From positions 1 to 17,042 of the forward strand of contig DATMSM010000096.1 in NCBI GenBank assembly GCA_035565355.1: DNA of 17,042 bases. Reading direction: 5' to 3'. Source of the stretch: Ga0074130 sp035565355. GTDB lineage: Bacteria > Pseudomonadota > Gammaproteobacteria > Burkholderiales > Rhodocyclaceae. Positions 8,829 through 16,625 of this stretch are shown piece by piece; within the stretch, counting starts at the first letter, position 1; the number at the start of each line of letters is the position of its first letter. The translations under genes were made by a program, and so were the position numbers. The notes under the pieces are model-generated. The model made no database searches and had not been told where the DNA came from. It saw nothing but the letters and a program-made list of their open reading frames with translations.

Positions 8829-9746
8829 TCAGCGCGCAGGCCACAGCCAGGCCGCGCCGCGTACACCGGACGAATCGCCGTGAGTGTTGCACAGCAGGCG
8901 CGTTCGCACCTCATCGGAAAACACATGCGCACCCCATTGCGCCGGAACGTTGGCATAGAGCCGCGCCAGATTGGACAGGCCACCGCCGAGCACGATCACA
9001 TCCGGGTCGAGCACATTGATGACGTGTGCCAGCGCAAAGGCGAGGCGTGCCTCGTAACGCTGCAGGGTGGCGGCGCATTGCGCGTCGCCGGCCGCCGCAC
9101 GCTCGGCAATGCTGCGGGCGTCCAGCATCTGTCCGCTTATGTGTGCATGCGCGGCGGCCATGCCGGGGCCGGACAGATAGGTCTCGACGCAGCCGCGCCG
9201 CCCGCAGTAGCAGCGCGGCGCCTTGTTCAAGTCACCCCCCTCTCCAACAAGGGAGACGGGAAGAAAGTTATGCCCCCACTCGCCGGCAATCGCGTTGGCG
9301 CCCTGCAACACCTGGCCATTGACGACAATGCCGCCGCCCACCCCCGTCCCCAGGATCACGCCGAACACCACGTCAGCACCGGCGGCAGCCCCGTCGCTGG
9401 CCTCGGACAGCGCAAAGCAGTTGGCATCGTTGGCGAGACGGATCTCGCGCTTGAGTACGCCTTCGAGATCGGCACGCAGGGGGCGGCCGATCAGCCAGGT
9501 GGAATTGGCGTTCTTGATCAGCCCGCTCAGGCGCGACTCGGCGCCCGGAATGCCGACGCCAACGCTGCATGCCTGCCCGAGCTCCGTTTCGACGGCCTCG
9601 ACCAGGGCGACGATGGTGGCCACGGTGGCTGCATAATCCCCCTGCGGGGTAGCAACACGACGGCGCGATAGCGTGGCGCCGTGTTCATCCAGCGCTATGA
9701 TTTCAGTTTTGCTGCCCCCCAGATCGATGCCTATGCGTCTTGCCAT
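8829..9746 (-). CDS. mak: ROK-family fructokinase
   Basis: This cytoplasmic sugar kinase phosphorylates fructose (and perhaps mannose) with ATP, by resemblance to E. coli Mak. The 305-residue protein shows the phosphate-binding IGIDLGGSKTE at the N-terminus, KNANSTWLIGRPL, the catalytic aspartate in LANDANCFALSEA, GTGVGGGIV, GEWGHN, and the ROK zinc motif CYCGRRGCVETYLSG. LDPDVIVLGGGLSN and the C-terminal HGDSSGVRGAAWLWP follow; these blocks agree closely with my memory of E. coli Mak. The ATG at 9746 gives MARRIGIDLGG; a GTG at 9758 would add four residues, and neither has a strong ribosome site. The linker between GEWGHN and the zinc motif contains SLVGEGGDL, encoded by a palindromic repeat-like sequence listed separately. 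It is divergent from the HIT gene and upstream of the secreted-protein gene. Confidence 0.93.
   Translation of the reverse strand: MARRIGIDLGGSKTEIIALDEHGATLSRRRVATPQGDYAATVATIVALVEAVETELGQACSVGVGIPGAESRLSGLIKNANSTWLIGRPLRADLEGVLKREIRLANDANCFALSEASDGAAAGADVVFGVILGTGVGGGIVVNGQVLQGANAIAGEWGHNFLPVSLVGEGGDLNKAPRCYCGRRGCVETYLSGPGMAAAHAHISGQMLDARSIAERAAAGDAQCAATLQRYEARLAFALAHVINVLDPDVIVLGGGLSNLARLYANVPAQWGAHVFSDEVRTRLLCNTHGDSSGVRGAAWLWPAR
9237..9260. repeat. Palindromic repeat-like sequence inside mak
   Basis: The imperfect stem CCCCTCTCC-type arm (9237-9245) and its partner (9252-9260) pair at 8 of 9 positions across the loop AACAAG. This C-run / G-run palindrome resembles small dispersed palindromic repeats often seen in proteobacterial genomes. 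Here it is in frame in mak and encodes part of SLVGEGGDL, in a linker that differs from E. coli Mak. That it is an inserted element is inference. Confidence 0.4.
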
Positions 9747-9808
9747 GTCCGCTTTCACGCTGTTCGTGCCATAAAGGCGACAAGCCTAGCGCAGGAAGTC
9801 CGCAAGCT

Positions 9809-9837
9809 GTTCCACCCCGGCCGCAAATCAATATAAT
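9809..9837 (+). promoter_or_regulatory. Probable sigma-70 promoter for the HIT/PilZ-like genes
   Basis: An exact -10 hexamer TATAAT lies at 9832-9837. At a 17-nt spacing the -35 hexamer is the poor GTTCCA (9809-9814). Transcription would start near 9844, giving a leader of about 30 nt. The 129-nt interval is shared with the divergent mak gene. Confidence 0.5.
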
Positions 9838-9875
9838 CCTTGCAAACTAAGCCAAATAAACTAATAAAAGAATCC

Positions 9876-10301
9876 ATGCAGCATTGTGAATTGTGCGCAA
9901 GTCCGGGCGGCGACCTGCTCTGGGCCAACGAGGAATGTCGCGTCATCCTGGTCGAAGGCGAGGAGGCCGGCCTTTATGCGGGCTTCTGCCGCGTCGTCTG
10001 GAAGGCACATGTGGCCGAGATGAGCGATCTGGATCCGGCCCAGGCCGCCCGCCTGATGCAGGTGGTGCTGGCAACGGAGCGCGCCCTGCGCGCAACCCTC
10101 GCCCCCGACAAGATCAATCTCGCCAGCCTGGGTAATGTAGTGCCGCATCTGCACTGGCACATCATTCCGCGCTGGCGCGACGACAGCCGCTTCCCGCGAC
10201 CGATCTGGGCACCCGCGCTGCGCCCGGGCGCGCCGCGCGAACTCCCGGACAAGACTGCACTGCGCACCGCGCTGCTGGCCGCGCTCAAGAAGGCCCACTG
10301 A
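9876..10301 (+). CDS. HIT (histidine triad) family protein
   Basis: HIT proteins are small nucleotide hydrolases or transferases that act on mono- or dinucleotides or on AMP-lysine-type substrates. This 141-residue protein carries the histidine triad H91-L-H93-W-H95-I-I in the context PHLHWHIIPRW, with D/R-rich residues after it. The N-terminal CELC (residues 4-7) resembles the cysteine pair found near the start of many HIT proteins. The ATG at 9876 is preferred to an upstream TTG at 9840, because the longer form would begin with a lysine-rich, non-conserved stretch that overlaps the promoter. The ribosome site is weak (AAAAGAA). The next gene starts 28 nt after the stop, so they are probably one transcript. 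The substrate is unknown. Confidence 0.9.
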   Translation: MQHCELCASPGGDLLWANEECRVILVEGEEAGLYAGFCRVVWKAHVAEMSDLDPAQAARLMQVVLATERALRATLAPDKINLASLGNVVPHLHWHIIPRWRDDSRFPRPIWAPALRPGAPRELPDKTALRTALLAALKKAH

Positions 10302-10329
10302 ACCACCTGCATCTCTCAAGGCGAACACG

Positions 10330-11943
10330 ATGATCACTGCAAGCACTCCCGCCACAGCCTCCTTGCCCAACGTCAATCCCGCCTTCATGACGGCAGAGGA
10401 ATGCCGCAGCTGGCTGGCAGCCCAGCCCCTGGCCAGCACCGTGCAGATGCAGTCGCAACTACAGCGCCAGTTGGGCCTGCTCAACCGCACACCGATGCCG
10501 GCGGCAGAACGCTTGGCCATCCTTGAAGCCCTGCGCGATCAGCTCTACCGTACCCAGGAGGAATGCCAGGCACGTTTTGCACGCCGCCCGATTCCGCTGG
10601 CGTTGCCGGAGCAGGCCGCCTTCGACTCCTCGCAAGCCACCTGGCGCGCCTTCGCCGACGGCTATATTCGCTGCCTGGAATCCTTGCTTGCCGGCGAGCA
10701 CGCCGTGCGCAACAAGGCGGCACAGATCATCGAGCGCATCCTGTCCACGCTGGTGGACATGCAAACCGACATCTATCGCAGCAGCAGCGTACCGCCTGCC
10801 GAACATTGGCAGCACCTGCACCAGTGCATCGAAGTCGCCGAGGAGCTGGGGGTCGCCATCGAACAGGTCAAGGACAAGCTGCGCAATCCGGATTCGCCGG
10901 TCAGCATTGAATCAACCTACGCCGAGGCCTTCCTGCTCCACAGTGCCAGCCCGTATGAACTCGGGCAGCGTCAGATGGCCTGGGTGGTGCGCTGGGCGCG
11001 CCGCTGGAGCAGCAAGGTCAGCCTGCACCTCAGCACCGAGGATAAGAACGGGCCGGCGGCGCCCTACTACGTCGCGCTCGACATCGCGGCACCTGCCACG
11101 CACAAGCCCTTGCGCGGAGACAAGGTCCGCATCCTCGATACCAGCGGCCTACGCCGCAGCCTCAAGAAGCGCCTGCTCGGCCTATCCAAGGGCGAAAACC
11201 CGGCCAGCCTGCAGCTCGGCGACGACTGCACCCAGCCGGCCACGGAGCAACTGCTGGCCCGCGTCTATGGGCGCTGGTGCAAGGACATCATGCCGCGCAA
11301 GCATGAGCGGCGGCCGGGCAACGGCAACTGCGTGGTCCATTGCGGCACCGAGAGTGCCCACCGCATTTTCCTCGAAGGCAAATCCTTCCAGCTGCCGGGC
11401 GTGGCCGACATGGACAAGCTGCGCCGCGAGCGCGAACAAATGGCCACGCTGGGACGCCCGGTGGAAACACGCAAGCTGCAGAACGACGCAGCCGGCGAAG
11501 CCGAGGAGTGGAAGGTGGTAGATGAAAGTGCCAGCGGCATGCGCCTGCTGCGCACCGCCGGCAAGGGCCGCATCGCGGTCGGCATGCTACTGGCGCTACA
11601 AGTGAGCGGCGTCGCCAAGCCCATGCTGGCCGGCGTGCGTTGGACCGTCGTCAATAGCAACGGTCATCTCGAAATGGGTGTGCAGATGATTCCGGGCAAG
11701 GCGGAATCCCTGGCCGTCGGCGGCCGTCAGGGCGGGGCCAAGGCCATGAGCTACGAGCGTGCGCTGCTGCTGCCTGCCGTTGCCTCGCTCAAGGAAGGCT
11801 CCAGCCTGATCCTCCCGAGTGGCTGGTTTGACGTCGGCCGCATCCTTGAGCTGCACGACGACAAGGTGCGCAATATCCGCCTGGGCCAGCCGCTGGAGCG
11901 CGGCCGCGACTTCGACCGCGTCACTTTCACTGAAGTGACCTGA
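10330..11943 (+). CDS. PilZ-like domain protein, candidate cyclic-di-GMP receptor
   Basis: This 537-residue soluble protein has no signal peptide or membrane segment. Residues 1-370 are mostly helical and not recognised; the N-terminal part is Pro/Thr-rich, and about residues 30-190 look like a helical bundle. The C-terminal third resembles a PilZ beta-barrel: VVDESASGMRLL contains the D-x-S-x-x-G signature at D398-G403, followed by strands GRIAVGMLLALQV, AGVRWTVVNSN and LEMGVQMIPG. The usual upstream RxxxR motif is not clear; RREREQ (around residue 364) and TRK (around 382) are candidates. Cyclic-di-GMP binding is therefore plausible but unproven. The neighbouring EAL/GGDDF gene, which converges on it with only 8 nt between stops, supports a link to that messenger. 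An AAGG-type ribosome site precedes the ATG. A glycosyltransferase-like or flagellar role cannot be excluded. Confidence 0.7.
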   Translation: MITASTPATASLPNVNPAFMTAEECRSWLAAQPLASTVQMQSQLQRQLGLLNRTPMPAAERLAILEALRDQLYRTQEECQARFARRPIPLALPEQAAFDSSQATWRAFADGYIRCLESLLAGEHAVRNKAAQIIERILSTLVDMQTDIYRSSSVPPAEHWQHLHQCIEVAEELGVAIEQVKDKLRNPDSPVSIESTYAEAFLLHSASPYELGQRQMAWVVRWARRWSSKVSLHLSTEDKNGPAAPYYVALDIAAPATHKPLRGDKVRILDTSGLRRSLKKRLLGLSKGENPASLQLGDDCTQPATEQLLARVYGRWCKDIMPRKHERRPGNGNCVVHCGTESAHRIFLEGKSFQLPGVADMDKLRREREQMATLGRPVETRKLQNDAAGEAEEWKVVDESASGMRLLRTAGKGRIAVGMLLALQVSGVAKPMLAGVRWTVVNSNGHLEMGVQMIPGKAESLAVGGRQGGAKAMSYERALLLPAVASLKEGSSLILPSGWFDVGRILELHDDKVRNIRLGQPLERGRDFDRVTFTEVT

Positions 11944-11956
11944 GCGCAAGCTCAGG
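11920..11956. terminator. Tandem hairpins spanning both convergent stop codons
   Basis: Two adjacent 7-bp hairpins: GTCACTT (11920-11926) / AAGTGAC (11933-11939), and CCTGAGC (11939-11945) / GCTCAGG (11950-11956) with a GCAA tetraloop. The second stem contains both stop codons (TGA at 11941-11943 on the plus strand, and 11952-11954 on the minus strand). No T-run follows in either direction, so they may act as 3'-end or Rho-dependent structures more than as classical terminators. Confidence 0.5.
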
Positions 11957-14429
11957 CCGTCACGGCGACGCCGCGCACCTCGGGTTCGGCGGCCGGGCGG
12001 TCGAGCAAGGCCGCCATGGACGAGAGGTTGAGGTCAGCAACAAGCACGCCGCTGAATTCACCGCTCTCGGCAAACAATGGCTGCGCAAGCGTCAGGCAGA
12101 AGTCCTCCGACGCCGACGACAGGTAGATCGTGGATACGAACTGCTGTCCGCCCTGCTCGACGCGCGCGAAGTAGTCCTGGCTGCTGCGGTCTATGCCCAC
12201 GCCACCGGCACGGATGCGCCCGTACATCGAGGGATTGATCCAGTTCGGGAAGCGTTGCGCGCCGCGTGCATCGAGTTCAAACACCATCTCGAAGAAGGGA
12301 AAGGCCTTGAAAGCCGCATCCAGGCAATGCGGATCGCGGCTGCGCGGCAGGTTCATCAGCGTCGCCAGCGCCGCGAAGGCATTGTCGCGCCACAAGGCCA
12401 TGTCGCCGAAGGTGCGCACCGGATGGATCTGGTGCGGCGCGTCCTCGATCACGATGACGCTGCCCCATTCCGCCTTGCCCAGCTTCTTCAGATAGGCGGC
12501 ACGCTCGGCCGCGGCAATGCTGTTGGGTAGTGCGCCGGTACTGCCGTTAACCACCGCCACCGAAACGCCGGCAATCGGGTGCTCCTTGCCATCCTCGGTC
12601 ACGAAGAAACCGCGATCGAGATCCTCCGGGTCATAAAGATGCGAGGCCAGCGCATGGAACTGCACGATCACGGCTTCGAGCTGGCGCTTGACCAGCGTGG
12701 TGTCGCCGTCCGGGTCCTCCATGATGAGGATGAAATCATCGCCGCCGATGTGGCCGAGCAGCTGGTTGGGCCTGCCGACGAAGATACGGCGCAGGATCTC
12801 GGCCAGCGTGCGTATCATCGCGTCGCCGCGAATGAAGCCGTAGCGGTCGTTGAAGGATTTGAAGTGGTCGAGGTCAATGTAGATCAGGGCCATGCGGCGC
12901 GGCCCCGAAAGGCGCGCCTCGATCGTCTGGCGCAGACTGGGCCCGGTCTGCAACTGTGACAACGGATGCAGATTGGCGCCATGCTCGCGATGCGTGAGTA
13001 TCTGCGCCACCAGCGACATCGGCTGCACCGAACCGAGATAGGTGCCGTCGGCGCCAACCACCACCCAGGGCTCCATGCCTTCGCGGCTCACATACAGCGA
13101 ACGCGCCAGCGCCGACAACGTGGTGTTGTTGGGCAGAACACGCCGCAGCGGTTCGCAGGCCATGCCGATCTGCCGCGTACCACGCGACAGGGCCTTGCCG
13201 CGCGGCAGCATGCCGACCGGCTGGCTGTTGTCGAGGACCACGATCCAGGGCAGGGCGGGATTCTGCACAAACTGTTCGCGCGCGGTCTCGATGCTGGAAT
13301 GCAGCTCCACGGTATTGCCCGGTTCAACCACATCGGTGAGGCGGAATCTGTCCTGCGGACGCGCGCGCCAAGCATCGTCGAGAACGGGCAGGTCGGCTGG
13401 TTGCTGATGCAGCTCGGCCTTGGGAGGTGCGAAGAAATAGCCCTGGCCCAGACGGATGCCCATGCTTTGGCAGAAACCCACGTCCTCGGCCCGCTCCAAG
13501 CCTTCTGCGATGACGGTGGCGCCCAGCCGTTCAGCCATCGAGACGATGGCCTCCAGCAGCACGGCGCGCACACGGCTGCCCTGCGCCTCGTGCACCAGGG
13601 TACGGTCGATCTTGATGAACTCGGCACGTACCATGGCCAGCGTGGTCAGCCCATTGAAGCCCGCCCCCATGTCATCGAGCGCAATGCGCATGCCGGCGGC
13701 ACGCAGCGCCTCGCAACGCTCGGCCAGTATCGAGGCGTCGACGAGCTCGCTCTCGACCACCTCAATCACCACGTCGCGCGGATCTATGCCGAGCTCCTGC
13801 AACCAGGCTAGGCATTGCCCGGTCCAGCCTTCGTGCAGCAGCGTGGTCGGCATGACGTTCATGAACAGCGGCGTGCCGTCCGGAATCTCGCCGGCCTTAC
13901 GCTTCAACGCCAGATGCTGACAGGCCAGATCCATATCATCCTGGCGGCGCAGCTGGCGCGCGAGGGTGAAGGCATCCCCACCGGGCAGCAGCGCCCCGGC
14001 CGGCTCGCGCAGGCGGCACAGCGCCTCGTAGGCGAAGACCTGGCCACCGGCCTGCATGTCCACGATGGGCTGCAGGTGCATCTCGATGCGCGGCTCAAGG
14101 CCGCCCAGCAGCCAGGAATAACGCTGTCGTGCGTACATGGCCTGTACCGGCATCGCGCTCTCCAGCGCCGCCAGTGTGCTGTGGCTATGATCGTCCTTGA
14201 GCAGCAGGGCCAGCGTGGTATTCAGCGTCTGCGTATCGGTATTGCGCACGACATTGTCGAGCAGGCCATCGAGTTCCTCATCGGATATCGCGAATTGCCA
14301 GAGGCTGCCGCCAAGGTGCTTGCCGCCGTACTGACTCCAGATGGCGTCGGGAGAATACTGGCCTTCGTATTTGAGTATGAGCTGGGTCATGCCGGCGGGA
14401 AACGAATGAAGAAGTTTCGCTTCTAGCAC
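11952..14429 (-). CDS. EAL / CBS-like / GGDDF / Cache-like signalling protein
   Basis: This 825-residue soluble protein probably degrades or senses cyclic-di-GMP. The EAL phosphodiesterase domain (about residues 100-345) keeps the catalytic set: YEALCRL at 134-140, IEVVESEL, LDDMGAGFNG, IKIDRTLV, VIAEGLE and GQGYFF. A degenerate CBS-like pair follows (about 365-475). The cyclase domain (about 500-640) has YIDLDHFKSFNDRYG but GGDDF (562-566) in place of GG(D/E)EF, and RPNQ where the inhibitory-site RxxD would be. The last 160 residues (QDYF, STIYLSS, TLAQPLF and GVLVADLNLSSM) resemble a Cache-type ligand-binding domain, although the protein has no membrane segment. The GTG start at 14429 and an ATG at 14390 are both possible; neither has a good ribosome site. 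It is transcribed downstream of phoR and converges on the PilZ-like gene. Confidence 0.88.
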   Translation of the reverse strand: MLEAKLLHSFPAGMTQLILKYEGQYSPDAIWSQYGGKHLGGSLWQFAISDEELDGLLDNVVRNTDTQTLNTTLALLLKDDHSHSTLAALESAMPVQAMYARQRYSWLLGGLEPRIEMHLQPIVDMQAGGQVFAYEALCRLREPAGALLPGGDAFTLARQLRRQDDMDLACQHLALKRKAGEIPDGTPLFMNVMPTTLLHEGWTGQCLAWLQELGIDPRDVVIEVVESELVDASILAERCEALRAAGMRIALDDMGAGFNGLTTLAMVRAEFIKIDRTLVHEAQGSRVRAVLLEAIVSMAERLGATVIAEGLERAEDVGFCQSMGIRLGQGYFFAPPKAELHQQPADLPVLDDAWRARPQDRFRLTDVVEPGNTVELHSSIETAREQFVQNPALPWIVVLDNSQPVGMLPRGKALSRGTRQIGMACEPLRRVLPNNTTLSALARSLYVSREGMEPWVVVGADGTYLGSVQPMSLVAQILTHREHGANLHPLSQLQTGPSLRQTIEARLSGPRRMALIYIDLDHFKSFNDRYGFIRGDAMIRTLAEILRRIFVGRPNQLLGHIGGDDFILIMEDPDGDTTLVKRQLEAVIVQFHALASHLYDPEDLDRGFFVTEDGKEHPIAGVSVAVVNGSTGALPNSIAAAERAAYLKKLGKAEWGSVIVIEDAPHQIHPVRTFGDMALWRDNAFAALATLMNLPRSRDPHCLDAAFKAFPFFEMVFELDARGAQRFPNWINPSMYGRIRAGGVGIDRSSQDYFARVEQGGQQFVSTIYLSSASEDFCLTLAQPLFAESGEFSGVLVADLNLSSMAALLDRPAAEPEVRGVAVTA

Positions 14430-14492
14430 TTGTCATGCCATGGCCGGGACCGGGTTTTGACTGCGCAAATAGCCCGTCATGCACCATGTCGC

Positions 14493-14525
14493 GGCGCCGG
14501 CCGGTGCCCGCACCCCAATCTGGGG
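14493..14525 (-). terminator. Two GC hairpins between phoR and the EAL gene
   Basis: A 16-bp near-palindrome (14493-14508, core CCGGCCGG) and a 5-bp stem CCCCA / TGGGG (14513-14525, loop ATC) lie 28-60 nt beyond the phoR stop. No T-run follows on the minus strand, so termination is uncertain. No convincing promoter for the EAL gene is seen in 14430-14552. Confidence 0.3.
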
Positions 14526-14552
14526 AAAGGCTAAAACAGGCAAACGGATGAA

Positions 14553-15866
14553 TCAGGCTGCACTTACGCGATGTGCGGGAAAGCGCGCGCGGAAGGTGCT
14601 GCCCTGGCCGGGCTCACTGACGATCTCGAGCTGGGCCTGATGGCGCTCAAGTGCGTGCTTGACGATGGCCAGGCCGAGGCCGGTACCGCCGGTATCACGC
14701 GAACGCCCGCGATCAACGCGATAGAAACGCTCGGACAGGCGCGACAAATGCTCAGCGGCGATACCCGGACCGTCGTCGGTGACGGAGAACTCGGCCCCAC
14801 CATCGTCCTGGCGCTTCCAGCGCAACTGGATGTGACCGCCCTCGGGCGTATAGCGCACCGCATTGCCGGCAAGATTGCCGAAGGCGCTGCGCAACTCCTT
14901 GGTGCTGCCGCGCAACAGGGGCGGGCCATCGCTGTCCACACGGATTTCATGGCGTCCGCCCGACAACGAGGTGATTTCGCCGCGCACCTCCGCCAGCAGC
15001 GCATCGACCATAACCTCCTCCTCATGCGGCGGCGGTGAGCCAGCCTCCAGCGAGGAGAGAATCAGCAGATCCTCGATCAAGCGCTGCATGCGCCCGGCCT
15101 GCTCGGCGGCAAGGTCAAGATAATGCTTGGCGTCCTGCTTGGGAATGTCGTCAATGCCATCCGCCAGCGTCTCTATGAAACCGGCGACCACCGTCAGCGG
15201 CGTCTTCAACTCGTGCGAAACATTGGCAACGAAATCGCGGCGCATGGTTTCCAGCTTTTCACGCTGACTCACGTCGCGCGTCAGCAGCATGGCCTGACTC
15301 TCGCCGAAGGGCACGAGTTGCAGATTGAGGACGCGCCCGGACTGGCGCAGAGGGCGCAGTTCAAGTGCGGTGCCGAACTGGCGCGCCTTCAGGTAATCAA
15401 CAAAGGATTCGTCGCGGAACAGGTTGGTGATGGGGTAACCGGTATCACGTTGCGCCGACAAACCCATGTGTGCTTCGGCATTGGTGTTCAGCCATTCGAT
15501 GGTGAGATCCTCGGCGAGGATGACCACGCCGTCGGGCAGGGTCTGCGCCACCTTACGGAAGCGCTCCAGCGTTTCGGAGAGGGCCTGACGCTGTTCGCGC
15601 TGCTCGCGCGAACGCTGATAGAGCGCAGCGAAGACATCTTCCCAAAGGCCGTAGCCGTCCGGCACCGCCGCACCCAGGGGCTGACGCGCCCAGTTGAGCA
15701 GGCGTGATAGCTGGACAAGATGTGCACACCAAATGCCGAACAACAGCAATAGCGCCGCACCCAGGCCCAGCGTGAAATTGAAGAGCAGGCCCAAGGGCAC
15801 CACGACGAGCCCGATAAGCAGCGCCACGAGCACGGCTCGCAGCAGGATGGAACGCGGCGGTTGCAC
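14553..15866 (-). CDS. phoR: Phosphate regulon sensor histidine kinase PhoR
   Basis: PhoR is the inner-membrane kinase that phosphorylates PhoB when phosphate is scarce, restrained by PhoU and the Pst transporter. The 437-residue protein has two hydrophobic segments (about residues 8-27 and 28-52), with almost no periplasmic loop, as is usual for PhoR. A PAS domain follows (about 95-200, TLPDGVVILAEDLTIEWLNTN in part). The H-box is VSHELKTPL with H218, the N-box is GNLAGNAVRYTPEGG, and the ATP-binding boxes are DDGPGI and GGTGLGLAIV. The start is a GTG at 15866, 8 nt after the phoB stop, so the pair is co-transcribed. The ribosome site is poor, suggesting translational coupling. No pst, phoU or ppx gene is visible in the window; these usual partners may lie elsewhere. 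Confidence 0.94.
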   Translation of the reverse strand: MQPPRSILLRAVLVALLIGLVVVPLGLLFNFTLGLGAALLLLFGIWCAHLVQLSRLLNWARQPLGAAVPDGYGLWEDVFAALYQRSREQREQRQALSETLERFRKVAQTLPDGVVILAEDLTIEWLNTNAEAHMGLSAQRDTGYPITNLFRDESFVDYLKARQFGTALELRPLRQSGRVLNLQLVPFGESQAMLLTRDVSQREKLETMRRDFVANVSHELKTPLTVVAGFIETLADGIDDIPKQDAKHYLDLAAEQAGRMQRLIEDLLILSSLEAGSPPPHEEEVMVDALLAEVRGEITSLSGGRHEIRVDSDGPPLLRGSTKELRSAFGNLAGNAVRYTPEGGHIQLRWKRQDDGGAEFSVTDDGPGIAAEHLSRLSERFYRVDRGRSRDTGGTGLGLAIVKHALERHQAQLEIVSEPGQGSTFRARFPAHRVSAA

Positions 15867-15874
15867 TTAAGGTT

Positions 15875-16564
15875 TTACTGGCTGGCGGAAAGACGGTATC
15901 CGGCACCGCGCACGGTTTGAATCAGGCTGTCGGTGCCCGAAGGTTCGAGGGCGCTGCGCAGGCGGCGTACATGCACATCGACGGTACGCTCCTCGACGAA
16001 GACATGGTCGCCCCAGACGCCATCGAGCAGCTGCGTGCGTGAGTGTACCCGTTCCGGGTGGGTCATGAAGTAGTGCAGCAAACGGAATTCCGTCGGCCCC
16101 AGATTGATGGTCTCGCCGGCCGCGGCAACGCGGTGGGTGACCGGGTCGAGACGCAACTTGCCGATCTCGACCACGTCCTCGGTTGCCTGCGGCGCACGGC
16201 GGCGCAGCACGGCCTTGATGCGGGCCACCAGCTCGCGCGGCGAGAAGGGCTTGGTGATGTAGTCATCGGCGCCGGTCTCAAGACCCAGTACCTTGTCGCG
16301 CTCTTCGGTGCGCGCCGTCAGCATGATGATGGGCACTTCACGGGTGCGCTCGTCGGCGCGTAGGCGACGGGCAAAATCCACGCCGGACATGCCGGGCAGC
16401 ATCCAGTCGAGCAGGATCAGGTCGGGTAGCGCCTCATGCACCAGCCGCTGGGCATGCTCGGCATCGCTGGAGGCCAGCACGGTATGTCCGGCGCGTTGCA
16501 GATTGGTGGCAATCAGCGTCTGGATCGCTGGTTCGTCTTCAACCAGCAGAATATTGGCAGCCAT
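15875..16564 (-). CDS. phoB: Phosphate regulon response regulator PhoB
   Basis: PhoB is an OmpR-family transcription factor that binds Pho boxes once phosphorylated by PhoR. The 229-residue protein has a receiver domain (about 1-120) with the acidic pair E9-D10, phosphoacceptor D53 in LILLDWMLPGMSG, the threonine of IIMLTAR, and the lysine of ITKPFSPRELVARI. The winged-helix domain (about 130-229) contains GPTEFRLLHYFMTHPERVHSR, recognition-helix residues in VDVHVRRLRSAL, and GAGYRLS at the end. The ATG at 16564 is supported by a GGGAGAG ribosome site. A Pho-box-like repeat lies 34-61 nt upstream, which suggests autoregulation. phoR follows by 8 nt. Confidence 0.96.
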   Translation of the reverse strand: MAANILLVEDEPAIQTLIATNLQRAGHTVLASSDAEHAQRLVHEALPDLILLDWMLPGMSGVDFARRLRADERTREVPIIMLTARTEERDKVLGLETGADDYITKPFSPRELVARIKAVLRRRAPQATEDVVEIGKLRLDPVTHRVAAAGETINLGPTEFRLLHYFMTHPERVHSRTQLLDGVWGDHVFVEERTVDVHVRRLRSALEPSGTDSLIQTVRGAGYRLSASQ

Positions 16565-16597
16565 CCGGCTCTCCCTATGTGTCGACCTGTGTTGATG

Positions 16598-16625
16598 GTG
16601 GCAGTTTATGGCGGAAGCGTGACAG
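16598..16625 (-). promoter_or_regulatory. Pho-box-like direct repeats upstream of phoB
   Basis: On the minus strand three imperfect copies of the PhoB half-site occur: CTGTCAC (16625-16619), CCGCCAT (16614-16608) and CTGCCAC (16604-16598), spaced by 4 and 3 nt, so on one face of the helix. The known half-site is CTGTCAT, with repeats 11 bp apart. The first copy differs by one base, the other two by two bases. The site is 34 nt before the phoB start codon, as expected for PhoB autoregulation. Confidence 0.6.

Noticed and set aside
8880..9671. 263-codon open frame opposite mak
   Set aside because: Mak motifs run the whole length of the minus strand; this frame has no recognisable domain.
12966..13811. 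281-codon open frame opposite the EAL/GGDDF gene
   Set aside because: It is antisense to clearly conserved EAL and CBS-like regions and is rich in His, Arg and Gln without motifs.
14278..14487. 69-codon open frame overlapping the start of the EAL gene
   Set aside because: It is in a different frame over conserved N-terminal coding sequence, with no ribosome site or recognisable product.
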